Shown in pieces: positions 42,398-53,323 of a stretch of DNA of 64,000 bases. Position 1 is the stretch's first letter. The number at the start of each line of letters is the position of its first letter. The notes under the pieces were generated by a model. That model was not told where the DNA came from, did not search any database, and saw only the letters and a program-made list of their open reading frames with translations. The position numbers and the translations under genes were made by a program. Source of the DNA: Affinundibacterium seohonense (GTDB lineage: Bacteria; Pseudomonadota; Gammaproteobacteria; Burkholderiales; Burkholderiaceae_D); the NCBI RefSeq assembly GCF_014284305.1, contig NZ_JACOFW010000012.1, forward strand, positions 62,001 to 126,000. The letters are read 5' to 3'.

Positions 42398-43483
42398 TTA
42401 CTTCCAAATATTCCAGGAGGTTTGCATCCATGCAGCGACGATAACCAAGTAGACCAAGGTGAGAGGAATAAACACCTTCCAACCTAAACGCATAATTTGA
42501 TCGTAACGATAACGTGGGAAAGAAGCACGTGCCCAGATAAACAAAGACACCACGAAGAAAGTCTTCACACCCAACCAAATCCAGCCTGGCAGATATGCCA
42601 ATAAACCTAATACCGGAACTTCATGGCCAATTGGAGAGTTCCAACCGCCGAGGAACATCAACGATGCCAATGCAGAGATCAAAATCATGTTGGCGTATTC
42701 CGCGAGGAAGAACATCGCAAATGACATACCAGAGTATTCAACCATATGACCTGCAACAATTTCAGACTCACCTTCCACAACGTCAAATGGATGACGATTG
42801 GTCTCAGCAATACCTGAAATAATGTAGATCACAAACATAGGAAGCAACGGTAACCAGTTCCATGACAGGAAATTCCAGCCATGTTCTGCAAAGTAGCCTT
42901 TTGACTGACCATTCACAACATCAATCAAATTCAAGCTACCTGAAACCATCAACACAATAACCAATACAAAACCCATCGCGATTTCGTAAGACACCATCTG
43001 CGCTGAGGCACGCATCGCACCTAGGAACGCGTACTTAGAATTTGATGCCCAACCAGCGATGATGATGCCGTACACTTCCATTGAAGTGATGGCCATAATC
43101 AAAAGTAAACCAGCATTAACGTTAGCTAGCACGACATCTGGACCAAAAGGTATAACAGACCACGCTGCCAAGGCTGGCATGATTGTCATAATCGGTGCAA
43201 TAACGAATAAAACTTTGTTCGCTTTCGCCGGAATGATGATTTCTTTCAAGAGCAACTTTAAAGCATCAGCAATCGGTTGTAGCAAACCAGCAGGACCGAC
43301 ACGATTTGGCCCAAGACGCACGTGCATCCAACCGATCATTTTGCGTTCCCACAAAGTCAAATAGGCGACGCAACCCATGACTGGCAAGGTGATACAAACG
43401 ATCTTGACCAAAGTCCAGACTAAAGGCCACAAACCACCAAGGTATTGCACGCCATAGGATTGAACCGTATCTAAGAAATTCAT
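42398..43483 (-). CDS. nuoH: NADH-quinone oxidoreductase subunit H
   Basis: NuoH forms the quinone chamber entrance and links the two arms of complex I. It has 361 residues and eight to nine membrane segments. Seen: [33 protein letters not shown] in shorter motifs such as RLGPNRVGP and [10 protein letters not shown]; the loop [19 protein letters not shown], with the conserved acidic residues near the quinone path, is visible as [13 protein letters not shown]. The start ATG overlaps the nuoG stop by one base (TAATG), which suggests translational coupling. Confidence 0.97.
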   Translation of the reverse strand: MNFLDTVQSYGVQYLGGLWPLVWTLVKIVCITLPVMGCVAYLTLWERKMIGWMHVRLGPNRVGPAGLLQPIADALKLLLKEIIIPAKANKVLFVIAPIMTIMPALAAWSVIPFGPDVVLANVNAGLLLIMAITSMEVYGIIIAGWASNSKYAFLGAMRASAQMVSYEIAMGFVLVIVLMVSGSLNLIDVVNGQSKGYFAEHGWNFLSWNWLPLLPMFVIYIISGIAETNRHPFDVVEGESEIVAGHMVEYSGMSFAMFFLAEYANMILISALASLMFLGGWNSPIGHEVPVLGLLAYLPGWIWLGVKTFFVVSLFIWARASFPRYRYDQIMRLGWKVFIPLTLVYLVIVAAWMQTSWNIWK

Positions 43484-45813
43484 TATGCACGCTCCACATT
43501 AATTGGGCCGAACATCGCACCCAGTTGATGCGTTGCCAATACACCGGCAGCCACGCGGACTACTGTCGCAGGCAAAGTTTTATCAAGTTTAGCCGAACCC
43601 AATACGGATGCGCCCGCTTGCGTCAATTTCACGAAGTCACCATCGGCAATTCCAAGACGCGCAAACTCTGCAGCACTCAAACTAATGGCAGCTGCTTTTG
43701 CATCCGCAGTACGTTGCAGGGATTCAGAACGACGAACAATCGCGTCTGTGCTGTAAATAGGCACATCAGAGACACGCTCCAAACCAGAATGCTGCACAGA
43801 AGAAGTAATCGCTATATCTGCAATATTATTTAGCTTAGTCGACAAATCTATTTGACCTTGCCCCAAAACGGCATCGCGAATCGCTTCTGCTGTTTCGAAT
43901 TCAAAGTTATCCAAACCTAACAAATTACCCAGTACACGCAATACTTTCCATGCTGGACGCGTATCGCCTAATGGCTTCACCACGCCGTGGAAACTTTGTG
44001 CGCGACCTTCGCAATTGACGAAGGTACCCGCTGTCTCGGTAAATGGAGAAACTGGCAACAATACATCCGCGTATTCCATGCCGTGTTTGAACGCGGACAT
44101 GACAACAACCATATCAGCTTGCGCTAATACCGCTTGCGCTTGGTTAGCATTCGCAAAATCAAATGTCGGTTCGGCGTTCAACAACACCACTGCTTTACGT
44201 GCATTACTTAAAACATTAGTCGCTGTATCAGCATTTGATGGAACCGCATCAGCAAGATAAGCACCAACGGTATTTGCCGCTTCAGTTAAGTAACCGAAAC
44301 CAGCACCGGTATTTTGTGCAATCCATTGTGCTAGTGCGTGGATCTTAGAAGCATCCGGATGTTGCGCCGCTGTGTTACCCAAGAATACGCCAGCTGATTG
44401 TGCATCAGTACCTGACAACAAACTTGTTGCAATCGCTTGCGCCGCATCTGATACAGCGGCATCGGCTAAACCAGTTGGTTTAGCAATTTGTTTTGTACTG
44501 GCAACCGCTGTTGCGACTTCAGCCAAGAAAGACAACCATGCGGATGGCGCAAGAACCGCTTTGTTTGCGACCTTCATCAAAAGCTCATCATCTGTCGCAT
44601 GCAAGACACTTAATTTCGTGCCAGACTTGACCGCTTGGCGCAGACGAGCCGCTAACAGTGGATGGTCTTTACGCAGGAAAGAACCAATCACAAAGACTTG
44701 CTTTAATTGCGCAAATGCGGCAATTGACATGCCCAACCATGGTTTGATTTTGCCAGTTAAAGCAAAGTCTGATTGACGCAAACGTGTTTCGATATTATCT
44801 GAACCCAAGCCACGCACGACACGAGACAACAAGCTTAATTCTTCTAGTGTGGAATGTGCAGAAGCCAAGCCAGCAATAGAATTCGCACCATGTTCATATT
44901 TCACATTTTTCAAACCATGTGCCACATACTCCAGAGCAGTTTGCCAATCGGTTTCTTGCCATTGACCGCCCTGCTTCAACATCGGCTTAGTCAAACGATC
45001 CTCGCTATTCAAACCCTCGTAAGCGAAACGATCTTTATCGGAAATCCAGCATTCGTTCACGGCATCATTCTCCAACGGAACGACGCGCATGACTTTATTA
45101 TTTTTGACCTGAACAATGAGATTAGCACCCAAGCCATCATGCGCACTGACGGATTTACGACGAGACAATTCCCAAGTACGTGCTGAGTAACGGAAAGGTT
45201 TAGAAGTCAATGCACCGACTGGACACAAGTCGATCATATTGCCTGACAATTCAGAATCAACTGTCTTGCCAACGAAAGAAGTAATTTCTGAGTGCTCACC
45301 ACGACCGAGCATACCCAGTTCCATCACGCCAGCGACTTCTTGACCAAAGCGTACGCAACGTGTGCAGTGTATGCAGCGGCTCATCTCCTCCATCGAGATC
45401 AAAGGACCGACATTCTTATGGAAGACAACGCGTTTTTCTTCTTCGTAGCGTGAGCTTGTTTTACCGTAACCAACCGCCAGATCCTGCAATTGACATTCAC
45501 CACCTTGGTCACAAATTGGGCAATCCAGTGGATGGTTAATCAACAAAAATTCCATCACATCTTTTTGTGCCTTGACCGCCTTATCGCTATTGGAACGAAC
45601 GATCATCCCTTGCGTCACTGGCGTTGCACAAGCAGGTAAAGGTTTAGGTGCTTTTTCAACCTCAACCAAACACATGCGGCAATTTGCAGCAATCGACAAT
45701 TTTTTGTGATAGCAGAAATGAGGAATGTAGGTGCCAAGTTTATTGGCAGCGTCCATCACCATACTGCCCGCAGGGACTTCTACTTTCTTGCCGTCTATTT
45801 CAATTTCAACCAT
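43483..45813 (-). CDS. nuoG: NADH-quinone oxidoreductase subunit G
   Basis: NuoG is the large iron-sulfur subunit of the peripheral arm. It has 776 residues. The N-terminal [2Fe-2S] N1b ligands are in [20 protein letters not shown] (in parts: [20 protein letters not shown]); the following [17 protein letters not shown] and [15 protein letters not shown] with [11 protein letters not shown] carry N4 and N5. The extra N7 motif of E. coli NuoG (four cysteines after N5) is missing here, as in mitochondrial and other betaproteobacterial subunits. The C-terminal half is a degenerate molybdopterin-oxidoreductase fold. The start ATG 45813 follows a 79-base gap after nuoF. Confidence 0.96.
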   Translation of the reverse strand: MVEIEIDGKKVEVPAGSMVMDAANKLGTYIPHFCYHKKLSIAANCRMCLVEVEKAPKPLPACATPVTQGMIVRSNSDKAVKAQKDVMEFLLINHPLDCPICDQGGECQLQDLAVGYGKTSSRYEEEKRVVFHKNVGPLISMEEMSRCIHCTRCVRFGQEVAGVMELGMLGRGEHSEITSFVGKTVDSELSGNMIDLCPVGALTSKPFRYSARTWELSRRKSVSAHDGLGANLIVQVKNNKVMRVVPLENDAVNECWISDKDRFAYEGLNSEDRLTKPMLKQGGQWQETDWQTALEYVAHGLKNVKYEHGANSIAGLASAHSTLEELSLLSRVVRGLGSDNIETRLRQSDFALTGKIKPWLGMSIAAFAQLKQVFVIGSFLRKDHPLLAARLRQAVKSGTKLSVLHATDDELLMKVANKAVLAPSAWLSFLAEVATAVASTKQIAKPTGLADAAVSDAAQAIATSLLSGTDAQSAGVFLGNTAAQHPDASKIHALAQWIAQNTGAGFGYLTEAANTVGAYLADAVPSNADTATNVLSNARKAVVLLNAEPTFDFANANQAQAVLAQADMVVVMSAFKHGMEYADVLLPVSPFTETAGTFVNCEGRAQSFHGVVKPLGDTRPAWKVLRVLGNLLGLDNFEFETAEAIRDAVLGQGQIDLSTKLNNIADIAITSSVQHSGLERVSDVPIYSTDAIVRRSESLQRTADAKAAAISLSAAEFARLGIADGDFVKLTQAGASVLGSAKLDKTLPATVVRVAAGVLATHQLGAMFGPINVERA

Positions 45814-45892
45814 GGTGTGCTCTGGGTACGCTAAGCGAATAAATATTCAGACTTGAATGAATTCTCAATTCAAGAACAAACTACAGCCTTGT

Positions 45893-47188
45893 TTATAAAT
45901 AAGTCGGAACCAAGCAATGTTTATGCTCGATATGGTATTCAAACTCTGCACGGAAATTCTTAATAAATGCGCGAACTGGCATTGCAGCAGCATCACCTAA
46001 AGCGCAAATTGTGCGACCTTGGATTCCATCTGCAACTGCATTCAACATGTCCAAATCATCTGGACGACCTTGGCCGTTCTCAATACGGTGAACCATACGA
46101 TACAGCCAGCCTGTGCCTTCACGACATGGTGTACATTGACCGCAAGACTCTTCGAAGTAGAAATAAGACAAACGCAGCAAAGATTTGACCATGCAGCGCG
46201 TTTCGTCCATCACGATGACCGCGCCAGAACCAAGCATAGAACCAGCCTTCGCAATGGAGTCATAATCCATGTCGGTGGCCATCATCACATCACCAGTCAA
46301 AACTGGCATGGAGGAACCACCTGGAATAACTGCTTTGATCTTCTTGCCATCGCGCATACCACCAGCCAACTCCAACAAAGTCGCAAATGGTGTCCCCATA
46401 GGAACTTCGTAATTACCTGGCTTCGCCACGTCACCTGACATAGAGAAAATCTTGGTGCCGCCATTATTTGGTTTGCCAAGTGCAGCATAAGCTTCACCGC
46501 CCATCGCCAACACGAATGGCACAGCAGCAAAGGTTTCAGTGTTATTGATGGTCGTTGGTTTACCGTACAAACCAAAACTTGCTGGGAATGGTGGTTTAAA
46601 ACGAGGCTGGCCTTTTTTACCTTCTAAGGATTCCAATAACGCTGTTTCCTCACCGCAGATGTATGCACCATAACCGTGGAAAGCATACAATTGGAATGAG
46701 AAGTCAGAACCATGAATGCGATCACCCAACATGTTGGCAGCGCGCGCTTCTTCTAAGGCTTCTTCGAAACGATCATAGTCAGCAAAAATTTCGCCGTGAA
46801 TATAGTTATAACCAACCGTGATACCCATTGCGTACGCACCAATCGCCATACCTTCGATCAAAGCATGTGGATTGTAGCGGATGATGTCGCGATCTTTAAA
46901 TGTACCTGGCTCGCCTTCATCAGTATTACAGACGAGATATTTTTGACCTGGAAATTGACGTGGCATGAAGCTCCACTTCAAGCCAGTTGGAAAACCCGCA
47001 CCGCCACGACCGCGCAGCGAGGAAGCCTTCAGCTCCGCAATCACTTGCTCTGGTGGGATTTTTTCATCCAAAATACGCTTTAAAGATTGGTAGCCACCGC
47101 GCGCAACATAGTCTTGCAGATGCCAGTTTTTTCCGTCTAAGCCAGCAAGAATCAGTGGCTTGATATGGCGATTATGTAGACTCGTCAT
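45893..47188 (-). CDS. nuoF: NADH-quinone oxidoreductase subunit F
   Basis: NuoF binds NADH, FMN and cluster N3. It has 431 residues. Seen: [17 protein letters not shown] (NADH/FMN glycine-rich loop), [38 protein letters not shown], and the N3 ligands in [15 protein letters not shown] with a later [10 protein letters not shown]. The start ATG overlaps the nuoE stop by one base (TAATG), so the two are translationally coupled. Confidence 0.97.
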   Translation of the reverse strand: MTSLHNRHIKPLILAGLDGKNWHLQDYVARGGYQSLKRILDEKIPPEQVIAELKASSLRGRGGAGFPTGLKWSFMPRQFPGQKYLVCNTDEGEPGTFKDRDIIRYNPHALIEGMAIGAYAMGITVGYNYIHGEIFADYDRFEEALEEARAANMLGDRIHGSDFSFQLYAFHGYGAYICGEETALLESLEGKKGQPRFKPPFPASFGLYGKPTTINNTETFAAVPFVLAMGGEAYAALGKPNNGGTKIFSMSGDVAKPGNYEVPMGTPFATLLELAGGMRDGKKIKAVIPGGSSMPVLTGDVMMATDMDYDSIAKAGSMLGSGAVIVMDETRCMVKSLLRLSYFYFEESCGQCTPCREGTGWLYRMVHRIENGQGRPDDLDMLNAVADGIQGRTICALGDAAAMPVRAFIKNFRAEFEYHIEHKHCLVPTYL

Positions 47189-47685
47189 TATTTACCCACC
47201 TCTGCTGTTTGACTCAATTCACTGACCAAGGCATCAATTTTGTCATTCGACATAAAGCTGCACATACGTTTATTGTTAACCAACAGCACCGGTGCATCGC
47301 CGCAAGCTCCCATGCACTCACCTTCCATCAAGGTAAATTTGCCGTCAGCACTTGTTTCTTTGTAGTCGAGACCGAGCTTTTGCTTTAGATGATGAGCAGC
47401 ACGTTCACCACCAGACAACGCACATGGCAAATTGGTGCAAACGGTAATTTTATGCTTACCGACTGGCTTGGTATTGTACATATTGTAGAAAGTTGCAACT
47501 TCTTGCACTGCAACGGCAGGCATACCGATGTAATCGGCAACAAATTGCAACACTTCAGGAGATAACCAACTGGTTTCATCCTGGGCAATCGCCAAGGCCG
47601 CCATCACGGCAGACTGTCGTTGATCCGCTGGGAACTTCGCCAATTCGCGATCAATTTTCTTTAATGCTTGCTCTGATAAGACCAT
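47188..47685 (-). CDS. nuoE: NADH-quinone oxidoreductase subunit E
   Basis: NuoE is the 24-kDa thioredoxin-fold subunit with the [2Fe-2S] cluster N1a. It has 165 residues. The four ligand cysteines appear in [12 protein letters not shown] and in [16 protein letters not shown]. The N-terminal helical bundle ([23 protein letters not shown]) is typical. It lies 72 bases downstream of nuoD. No oddity. Confidence 0.96.
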   Translation of the reverse strand: MVLSEQALKKIDRELAKFPADQRQSAVMAALAIAQDETSWLSPEVLQFVADYIGMPAVAVQEVATFYNMYNTKPVGKHKITVCTNLPCALSGGERAAHHLKQKLGLDYKETSADGKFTLMEGECMGACGDAPVLLVNNKRMCSFMSNDKIDALVSELSQTAEVGK

Positions 47686-47757
47686 CGCTTTTGCCTCAAA
47701 TATTGACTCTCAAAAAGAGCCAATCATCTATCAATATTTATTTCTACCAACAACCAG

Positions 47758-49011
47758 TTAACGGTCGATTTCGCCGAATACGATATCTTGCGTACCAATG
47801 ATTGTGACCGCATCAGCAATCATGTGACCTTTAGCCATTTCATCCAAACCTTGCAAATGAGGGAAGCCAGGTGCACGAATTTTCATACGGTAAGGCTTGT
47901 TCGCACCATCAGACATCAGATAAATGCCAAACTCACCTTTTGGATGCTCAACTGCCGCATAAGCTTCACCAGCAGGAACGTGAAAACCTTCAGTAAACAA
48001 TTTGAAGTGATGGATCAACTCTTCCATATTCGACTTCATATTCACACGGCTTGGCGGTGCGACTTTATGATTAGTCGACATCACAGGACCGGCATTATTA
48101 CGCAACCATTCCACACACTGTTTGATGATACGATTGGATTGACGCATCTCTTCAACGCGAACCAAATAACGATCATAACTGTCGCCATTCACACCAACTG
48201 GAATGTCGAAATCGAGCAAATCATAAACTTCGTATGGCTGCTTCTTACGCAAATCCCATTCGATACCAGAACCACGCAACATTGGACCAGTAAAGCCCAT
48301 CGCCAAAGCACGTTCAGGAGAAACCACACCGATACCGACCAAACGCTGCTTCCAGATACGATTATCTGTCAGCAAAGTTTCATATTCATCGACGTATTTC
48401 GGGAAACGATTGGTAAAGTCTTCGATAAAATCGAGCAAAGATCCCTGACGATTTTCATTTAATAAACGAATGGCTTTTTCATTTTTCAGAATTGATGCTT
48501 TATGCTTTGGCATTTCATCCGGCAAATCGCGATAAACACCGCCTGGACGATAATAGGCAGCATGCATACGCGCACCAGAAACAGCCTCGTAGCAATCCAT
48601 CAAATCTTCACGTTCACGGAAGGCATACAACATTACCGCCATTGCGCCAACGTCAAGACCATGAGCACCTATCCACAGCAAGTGATTCAAAATACGCGTA
48701 ATTTCATCAAACATCACGCGAATATACTGCGCACGCAAAGGCACTTCCAAACCAAGCATCTTTTCAATCGCCATGACGTAGGCGTGCTCGTTGGACATCA
48801 TGGACACGTAGTCCAAGCGATCCATATAAGGAACGGATTGCAGGAATGTCTTTTGCTCAGCTAATTTTTCAGTTGCACGATGCAACAAGCCGATATGAGG
48901 ATCAGCACGCTGAATGACTTCACCATCTAATTCGAGCACCAAACGCAAAACACCATGCGCAGCTGGATGCTGAGGACCAAAGTTTAAGGTGTAATTTTTA
49001 ATCTCTGCCAT
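47758..49011 (-). CDS. nuoD: NADH-quinone oxidoreductase subunit D
   Basis: NuoD is the 49-kDa subunit that forms the quinone-reducing site with NuoB. It has 417 residues. Seen: [20 protein letters not shown] with the conserved His pair near the quinone head, [14 protein letters not shown], and the C-terminal ending FGEIDR that is nearly invariant. It is separate from nuoC (not a CD fusion as in E. coli), which is usual for betaproteobacteria; the gap to nuoC is nine bases. Confidence 0.97.
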   Translation of the reverse strand: MAEIKNYTLNFGPQHPAAHGVLRLVLELDGEVIQRADPHIGLLHRATEKLAEQKTFLQSVPYMDRLDYVSMMSNEHAYVMAIEKMLGLEVPLRAQYIRVMFDEITRILNHLLWIGAHGLDVGAMAVMLYAFREREDLMDCYEAVSGARMHAAYYRPGGVYRDLPDEMPKHKASILKNEKAIRLLNENRQGSLLDFIEDFTNRFPKYVDEYETLLTDNRIWKQRLVGIGVVSPERALAMGFTGPMLRGSGIEWDLRKKQPYEVYDLLDFDIPVGVNGDSYDRYLVRVEEMRQSNRIIKQCVEWLRNNAGPVMSTNHKVAPPSRVNMKSNMEELIHHFKLFTEGFHVPAGEAYAAVEHPKGEFGIYLMSDGANKPYRMKIRAPGFPHLQGLDEMAKGHMIADAVTIIGTQDIVFGEIDR

Positions 49012-49020
49012 ATCGCGTCC

Positions 49021-49620
49021 TTAACCCTTTATCCCGTAATTTTCTTCGCGAATAATGCGCGGCGTATTTTCACGCGGCTCTATCGTCACCGGCTGGTAGA
49101 TCACACGCTTTTGATCAGCGTCGTAGCGCATCTCAACATAACCAGAAACTGGAAAATCTTTACGGAAAGGGTGACCGATAAACCCGTAATCAGTCAAGAT
49201 GCGACGCAGATCGTTGTGACCATCAAACAAAATACCAAAGAAGTCAAATGCTTCACGTTCGTACCAGTTTGCCGTACTCCACACATCAACCAACGAAGCC
49301 ACAATTGGAAACTCGTCATCTTCGGCAAACACACGAACACGCAGGCGCCAATTATGCTTGACCGAAGTCAGATGCGACACAACAGCAAAACGCTTACCAT
49401 CCCAAACACCATCCCCGTAGGTCGAATAATCAACACCACAAAGATCAATCAATTGTTCGAAGCAAGTTGCAGCACTATCACGCAAATCGAACATGACTTG
49501 CAAGTAGTCTTTTGCAGACACAACTATGGTCAACTCACCGAGAGCCACATGCGACTGCACAAGCCGCTCGCCGATGACAGCTTTTACCGCAGACTCGAGA
49601 TTTTCTAGTTTGGTAGTCAT
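49021..49620 (-). CDS. nuoC: NADH-quinone oxidoreductase subunit C
   Basis: NuoC is the 30-kDa peripheral-arm subunit, 199 residues. Seen: [55 protein letters not shown] in parts ([32 protein letters not shown]). It carries no cofactor, and holds the NuoB-NuoD-NuoG assembly together. It lies nine bases before nuoD and 35 bases after nuoB. Confidence 0.97.
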   Translation of the reverse strand: MTTKLENLESAVKAVIGERLVQSHVALGELTIVVSAKDYLQVMFDLRDSAATCFEQLIDLCGVDYSTYGDGVWDGKRFAVVSHLTSVKHNWRLRVRVFAEDDEFPIVASLVDVWSTANWYEREAFDFFGILFDGHNDLRRILTDYGFIGHPFRKDFPVSGYVEMRYDADQKRVIYQPVTIEPRENTPRIIREENYGIKG

Positions 49621-49655
49621 TTTGCTTTAGTTTGTAATTTTCTCTATCGAATCAA

Positions 49656-50132
49656 TCAGCGAGCGATAGTATTGGTACGCTTAATCTTATTCTGCAACTG
49701 AATAATGCCGTAAATTAAGGCTTCAGCAGTCGGAGGGCAGCCTGGCACATAAATATCGACAGGAACAATGCGATCACAACCACGAACAACCGAATATGAA
49801 TAATGATAGTAGCCACCGCCATTGGCACAAGACCCCATCGAAACCACCCAACGAGGCTCTGCCATCTGATCATAAACTTTACGCAGAGCTGGCGCCATTT
49901 TATTGCACAGGGTACCAGCCACAATCATCACATCGGACTGGCGCGGTGACGGACGAAACACAACACCAAAGCGATCCAGATCATAACGAGAACAACCCGC
50001 ATGCATCATCTCAACAGCACAGCAAGCCAAACCAAACGTCATTGGCCACATCGAACCTGTCTGCGTCCAATTAATCAGCTTGTCCAAACTAGTGGTAACA
50101 AAGCCTTCGCTTAATACGCCTTCAATTGACAT
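49656..50132 (-). CDS. nuoB: NADH-quinone oxidoreductase subunit B
   Basis: NuoB carries the terminal 4Fe-4S cluster N2, which reduces the quinone. It has 158 residues. The cluster ligands are the tandem cysteines in [14 protein letters not shown] plus those in [12 protein letters not shown] and [14 protein letters not shown]. It lies between nuoA (17 bases upstream) and nuoC. No oddity. Confidence 0.97.
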   Translation of the reverse strand: MSIEGVLSEGFVTTSLDKLINWTQTGSMWPMTFGLACCAVEMMHAGCSRYDLDRFGVVFRPSPRQSDVMIVAGTLCNKMAPALRKVYDQMAEPRWVVSMGSCANGGGYYHYSYSVVRGCDRIVPVDIYVPGCPPTAEALIYGIIQLQNKIKRTNTIAR

Positions 50133-50149
50133 AAGCTTTTCCTATAAGA

Positions 50150-50509
50150 TCACTCCCAATCGAGAGCGCCCTTTTTCCAGATATACCAAAAACCGACCGC
50201 AAATTCCAAGATGAAACCAAGCATCACCAAGAAACCAGTCCACCCCAACTCCTTCATGGATACAGCCCACGGAAAGAAGAAAGCAGTTTCAAGGTCGAAC
50301 AAAATAAATAGAATTGCAATAAGGTAGTAGCGCACATCAAACTTCATGCGCGCATCTTCAAAAGCTTCGAAACCACACTCATAAGCAGAAGTTTTTTGAC
50401 TATCCGGACGATGCGGCGCAAGAATGCGACCAAGAACTTGCGGCACAATACCAACCGCAATACCGACCAAAATAAAGAGAAGAACTGGGAAATAATTTTC
50501 GAGGTTCAC
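50150..50509 (-). CDS. nuoA: NADH-quinone oxidoreductase subunit A
   Basis: NuoA is a three-helix membrane subunit of complex I, 119 residues. The conserved acidic loop that reaches the quinone cavity is visible as [25 protein letters not shown] in parts ([16 protein letters not shown]), followed by [13 protein letters not shown]. The start is GTG 50509; no strong ribosome site is visible, although GGATAA lies nearby. It is the first gene of the 14-gene nuo operon, with tRNA-Leu 126 bases upstream. Confidence 0.96.
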   Translation of the reverse strand: MNLENYFPVLLFILVGIAVGIVPQVLGRILAPHRPDSQKTSAYECGFEAFEDARMKFDVRYYLIAILFILFDLETAFFFPWAVSMKELGWTGFLVMLGFILEFAVGFWYIWKKGALDWE

Positions 50510-50635
50510 GTTAGCTTATCCGTATAAAAACGCAACATTGAGATGTTAATTGCATGATTGAGTGATTGCTCAATTCAAACCAAATTCGCAACCACTTCCT
50601 CGATCAAATCAAGCAGAGATACTTGATTTATTCTA

Positions 50636-50720
50636 TGGTGCCGACGACGAGACTCGAACTCGTACAGCTTTCGCCACTACCCCCTCAAGATAGCGTGTCT
50701 ACCAATTTCACCACGTCGGC
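50636..50720 (-). tRNA. tRNA-Leu (anticodon GAG)
   Basis: An 85-base leucine tRNA with encoded CCA at 50636-50638. The acceptor stem GCCGACG/CGTCGGC closes the molecule, the D-arm is TGGTGAAATTGGTAGACACGC-like, the anticodon loop reads CTTGAGG with GAG, a long class II variable arm follows and the T-arm has the GTTCGAGTC loop. It reads CUC and CUU codons. It sits between secG and nuoA, a usual place for it in Burkholderiales. Confidence 0.97.
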
Positions 50721-50815
50721 ATAAGCCCAGCATTCTACTAGATCCAGCTCAATTGTTCAACGCACAATTGCACCAATTCAAGATTTTTTTACTGGACAAA
50801 CTAATCTACATTAAT

Positions 50816-51193
50816 TTATTTCGGAATTTCTGCAGCCTTGCTCGCAGCTGAGGCTGATGCCGCGCCTGGCACAGCCACTGCAGCCGCAGAAGCACTAGCA
50901 GAAACAGTTTTTGCCGCAGGCAAATTATCCATCACACCAACGGATGGCGCCTTGTTTGCACCAAAAGAAGTTAAGATCAATGTCGCAATAAAGAAAACCG
51001 CAACAGCTACCGCTGTTGACTTTGACAAAAAGTTTGAGGAACCAGTCGCACCAAACAAACTACCAGACGCACCAGATCCAAATGAGGCACCCATATCAGC
51101 CCCCTTACCATGCTGCAACAAAACCAATCCAACAATCACCAAAGCAGAAATCACCTGCACAACCATCACCAACGTAGATAAAGAAGCATTCAT
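50816..51193 (-). CDS. secG: SecG, preprotein translocase subunit
   Basis: SecG is a two-helix part of the SecYEG export channel. The 125 residues begin with a first membrane helix (LVMVVQVISALVIVGLVLLQ), the conserved loop HGKGADMGASFGSGASGSLFG and a second helix (FFIATLILTSFG). The C-terminal tail is rich in Ala, Ser and Val and of low complexity, which is typical of this group. It lies between tpiA and tRNA-Leu on the same strand. Confidence 0.95.
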   Translation of the reverse strand: MNASLSTLVMVVQVISALVIVGLVLLQHGKGADMGASFGSGASGSLFGATGSSNFLSKSTAVAVAVFFIATLILTSFGANKAPSVGVMDNLPAAKTVSASASAAAVAVPGAASASAASKAAEIPK

Positions 51194-51271
51194 TTAAAAC
51201 ATCCATTCAAGTTTAATCTTTTACAACCCATAATAGAGAAACCAACCAAGGCCCTCAAAATCCCCGACGCA

Positions 51272-52027
51272 CTAAGAAGCCGCAATAATTGCCAAAAAGT
51301 CCGCAGCTTTCAGCGATGCCCCACCAATCAAACCACCATCAATATCCGGCATCACCAACAATTCCCTTGCATTATCAGGCTTCATACTTCCACCATACAA
51401 AATGCGGATTTTTTCAGCTGCAAATTCACTACGTTCAGCCAAAGTTTTACGCAAGACAGCATGCACATCTTGCGCCATTTCAGGAGTTGCCGTCTTACCA
51501 GTACCTATAGCCCATACCGGCTCGTAAGCAACAACAATACGCGCCAACGCACCATCGTCAAGCACATCCATCACAGCCCGCAACTGAGCAACCACAACTT
51601 CATTTGTTTTACCAGCCTCGCGCTGCTCCAACGTTTCACCAACACAAACAATCGGAAAAATACTTGAACGGAGAGCCTGCAAGGCCTTTTGCGCTACCAA
51701 CTCATTCGATTCATGATGATAAGCTCTGCGCTCCGAATGCCCCACAATGACATACTTACAGGAAAAATCTGCCAACATCGCAGGAGAAATCTCCCCTGTA
51801 TAGGCGCCAGACTGATGAGCGGACACATCTTGCGTCCCCAATGCCACGCCTGACTTTGACAACATTGCATCACACTGCGCAATATACACAGCTGGCACGC
51901 AAACCAAAACTTCACATGCAGATTCAATCTTTGCCGCCAGCAAATCTCCCAACAAGTTAGAGTTCGCTGTAAGACTGCCGTTCATCTTCCAGTTACCGGC
52001 TATTAATGTACGTCGTTGCTGTGCCAT
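51272..52027 (-). CDS. tpiA: Triose-phosphate isomerase
   Basis: TpiA interconverts dihydroxyacetone phosphate and glyceraldehyde 3-phosphate. I start at ATG 52027 ([17 protein letters not shown]); an in-frame TTG at 52036 is unlikely. It has 251 residues. Seen: catalytic GNWKMNG (Asn and Lys), [13 protein letters not shown] (catalytic His), the catalytic Glu in [15 protein letters not shown] with loop 6, and the phosphate-binding [11 protein letters not shown] and GLIGGASL. It lies 78 bases before secG. No strong ribosome site. Confidence 0.97.
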   Translation of the reverse strand: MAQQRRTLIAGNWKMNGSLTANSNLLGDLLAAKIESACEVLVCVPAVYIAQCDAMLSKSGVALGTQDVSAHQSGAYTGEISPAMLADFSCKYVIVGHSERRAYHHESNELVAQKALQALRSSIFPIVCVGETLEQREAGKTNEVVVAQLRAVMDVLDDGALARIVVAYEPVWAIGTGKTATPEMAQDVHAVLRKTLAERSEFAAEKIRILYGGSMKPDNARELLVMPDIDGGLIGGASLKAADFLAIIAAS

Positions 52028-52205
52028 AAGATTCAAAATTTAATTAACTGTGTATTGTATCGCGCCAGAGCTCAGAGGGTCAATTTTCCCCATTAGAAGT
52101 TTAAATAAATTCCTATTTTTTTGAGCGCATTACCAAGAAATAACACACAAACCAACATCTCATCCACAAATTTACTGGAACAGGTGAACAACAATGCCAC
52201 TCAAA

Positions 52206-53186
52206 CTACAACTCAAGCACCAACTTACCGATGTGCTGACTAGCCTCCATCAGCTCGTGTGCCTCACTGGCTTGAGACAAAGGAAAAACTTGATGAACTA
52301 CGGGTTTCACCGCTCCACTTTCCAACAGAGGCCAAACTTTTTCGCGCAACGCACGTGCAATCGTAGCTTTAAACTCAACAGTGCGTGGCCGCAATGTTGA
52401 CCCAGTCAAATGCAAACGACGCCGCAACAACTGCGATAAATCAATTTCAGCTTTAGCACCACCCAAAAGAGCAATTAATATCAAGCGACCATCATCAGCC
52501 AAGCTATCGATATTCTTAGAAAGATATTTTCCAGCAACCATATCAAGGATCACATTGACACCCTTACCAGCAGTTTCCGACCTCACGACCTCCAGAAAAT
52601 CCTCGGTGCGATAATTGATTGCACGCACAGCACCCAATTTAATTGCAGCACAGCATTTCTCATCAGAACCAACGGTAGTCAAAACCTTAGAACCCAGTGC
52701 TGTTGCAATCTGTATCGCGGCCACACCAATTCCCGATGTCCCACCATGCACCAGCAGAGTTTCACCAACTAACAAAGCCCCGCGATCAAACACATTCGAC
52801 CAGACCGTAAAAAAAGTTTCAGGCAAAGACGCCGCCTCAATCAAGCTCAGGCCTTTAGGGATTGGCAAACATTGCACCACAGGTGCAACACAATACTCAG
52901 CATAACCGCCACCTTGCACCAAAGCACACACAAAATCACCGACAGCAAAGTCACTTCCCGAAACATCGCCACTAACAATCTCACCCGCCACCTCCAACCC
53001 AGGCAAATCAGAAGCTCCAGCAGGCACTGGGTAATGTCCCATCCTTTGCAAAATATCTGGCCGATTTATACCAGCAGCCCGCACCCTTATTAAAATTTCA
53101 CCAGCAGTAGGAACAGGAATTGGCCGCTCGCACAAACGCAAAACCTCTGGCTTGCCATACTGCGTAATTTCAATTGCTCGCATCAT
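52206..53186 (-). CDS. NAD(P)H:quinone oxidoreductase, PIG3/zeta-crystallin-type MDR
   Basis: This zinc-free medium-chain dehydrogenase has 326 residues and resembles human PIG3 (TP53I3). Seen: MRAIEITQYGKPEVLRL, AAGINRPDILQRMGHYP with the conserved Asn and Arg, PGLEVAGEIV, the cofactor motif LVHGGTSGIGVAAIQIA and VLDMVAGKYL. No zinc-ligand cysteine pattern is seen. It likely reduces quinones with NADPH. It stands between pnp and tpiA, as commonly seen in Burkholderiales, and begins after the pnp terminator. Confidence 0.9.
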   Translation of the reverse strand: MMRAIEITQYGKPEVLRLCERPIPVPTAGEILIRVRAAGINRPDILQRMGHYPVPAGASDLPGLEVAGEIVSGDVSGSDFAVGDFVCALVQGGGYAEYCVAPVVQCLPIPKGLSLIEAASLPETFFTVWSNVFDRGALLVGETLLVHGGTSGIGVAAIQIATALGSKVLTTVGSDEKCCAAIKLGAVRAINYRTEDFLEVVRSETAGKGVNVILDMVAGKYLSKNIDSLADDGRLILIALLGGAKAEIDLSQLLRRRLHLTGSTLRPRTVEFKATIARALREKVWPLLESGAVKPVVHQVFPLSQASEAHELMEASQHIGKLVLEL

Positions 53187-53229
53187 TTTCTTTCACCAAA
53201 ATCAAACCTAGCAGACATCAATCACTCAC

Positions 53230-53266
53230 AAAAAAACCGTTCGCAGTTTCCCACGAACGGTTTTTG
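53230..53266 (-). terminator. Terminator after pnp
   Basis: AACCGTTCG (53235-53243) pairs with CGAACGGTT (53254-53262); on the minus strand the stem is followed by TTTTTT. Confidence 0.85.
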
Positions 53267-53323
53267 ACTCTATGCTAATTTATCTTCAGCAATCAAAGAT
53301 CACCAAATAATAAAGGAAAGTTT

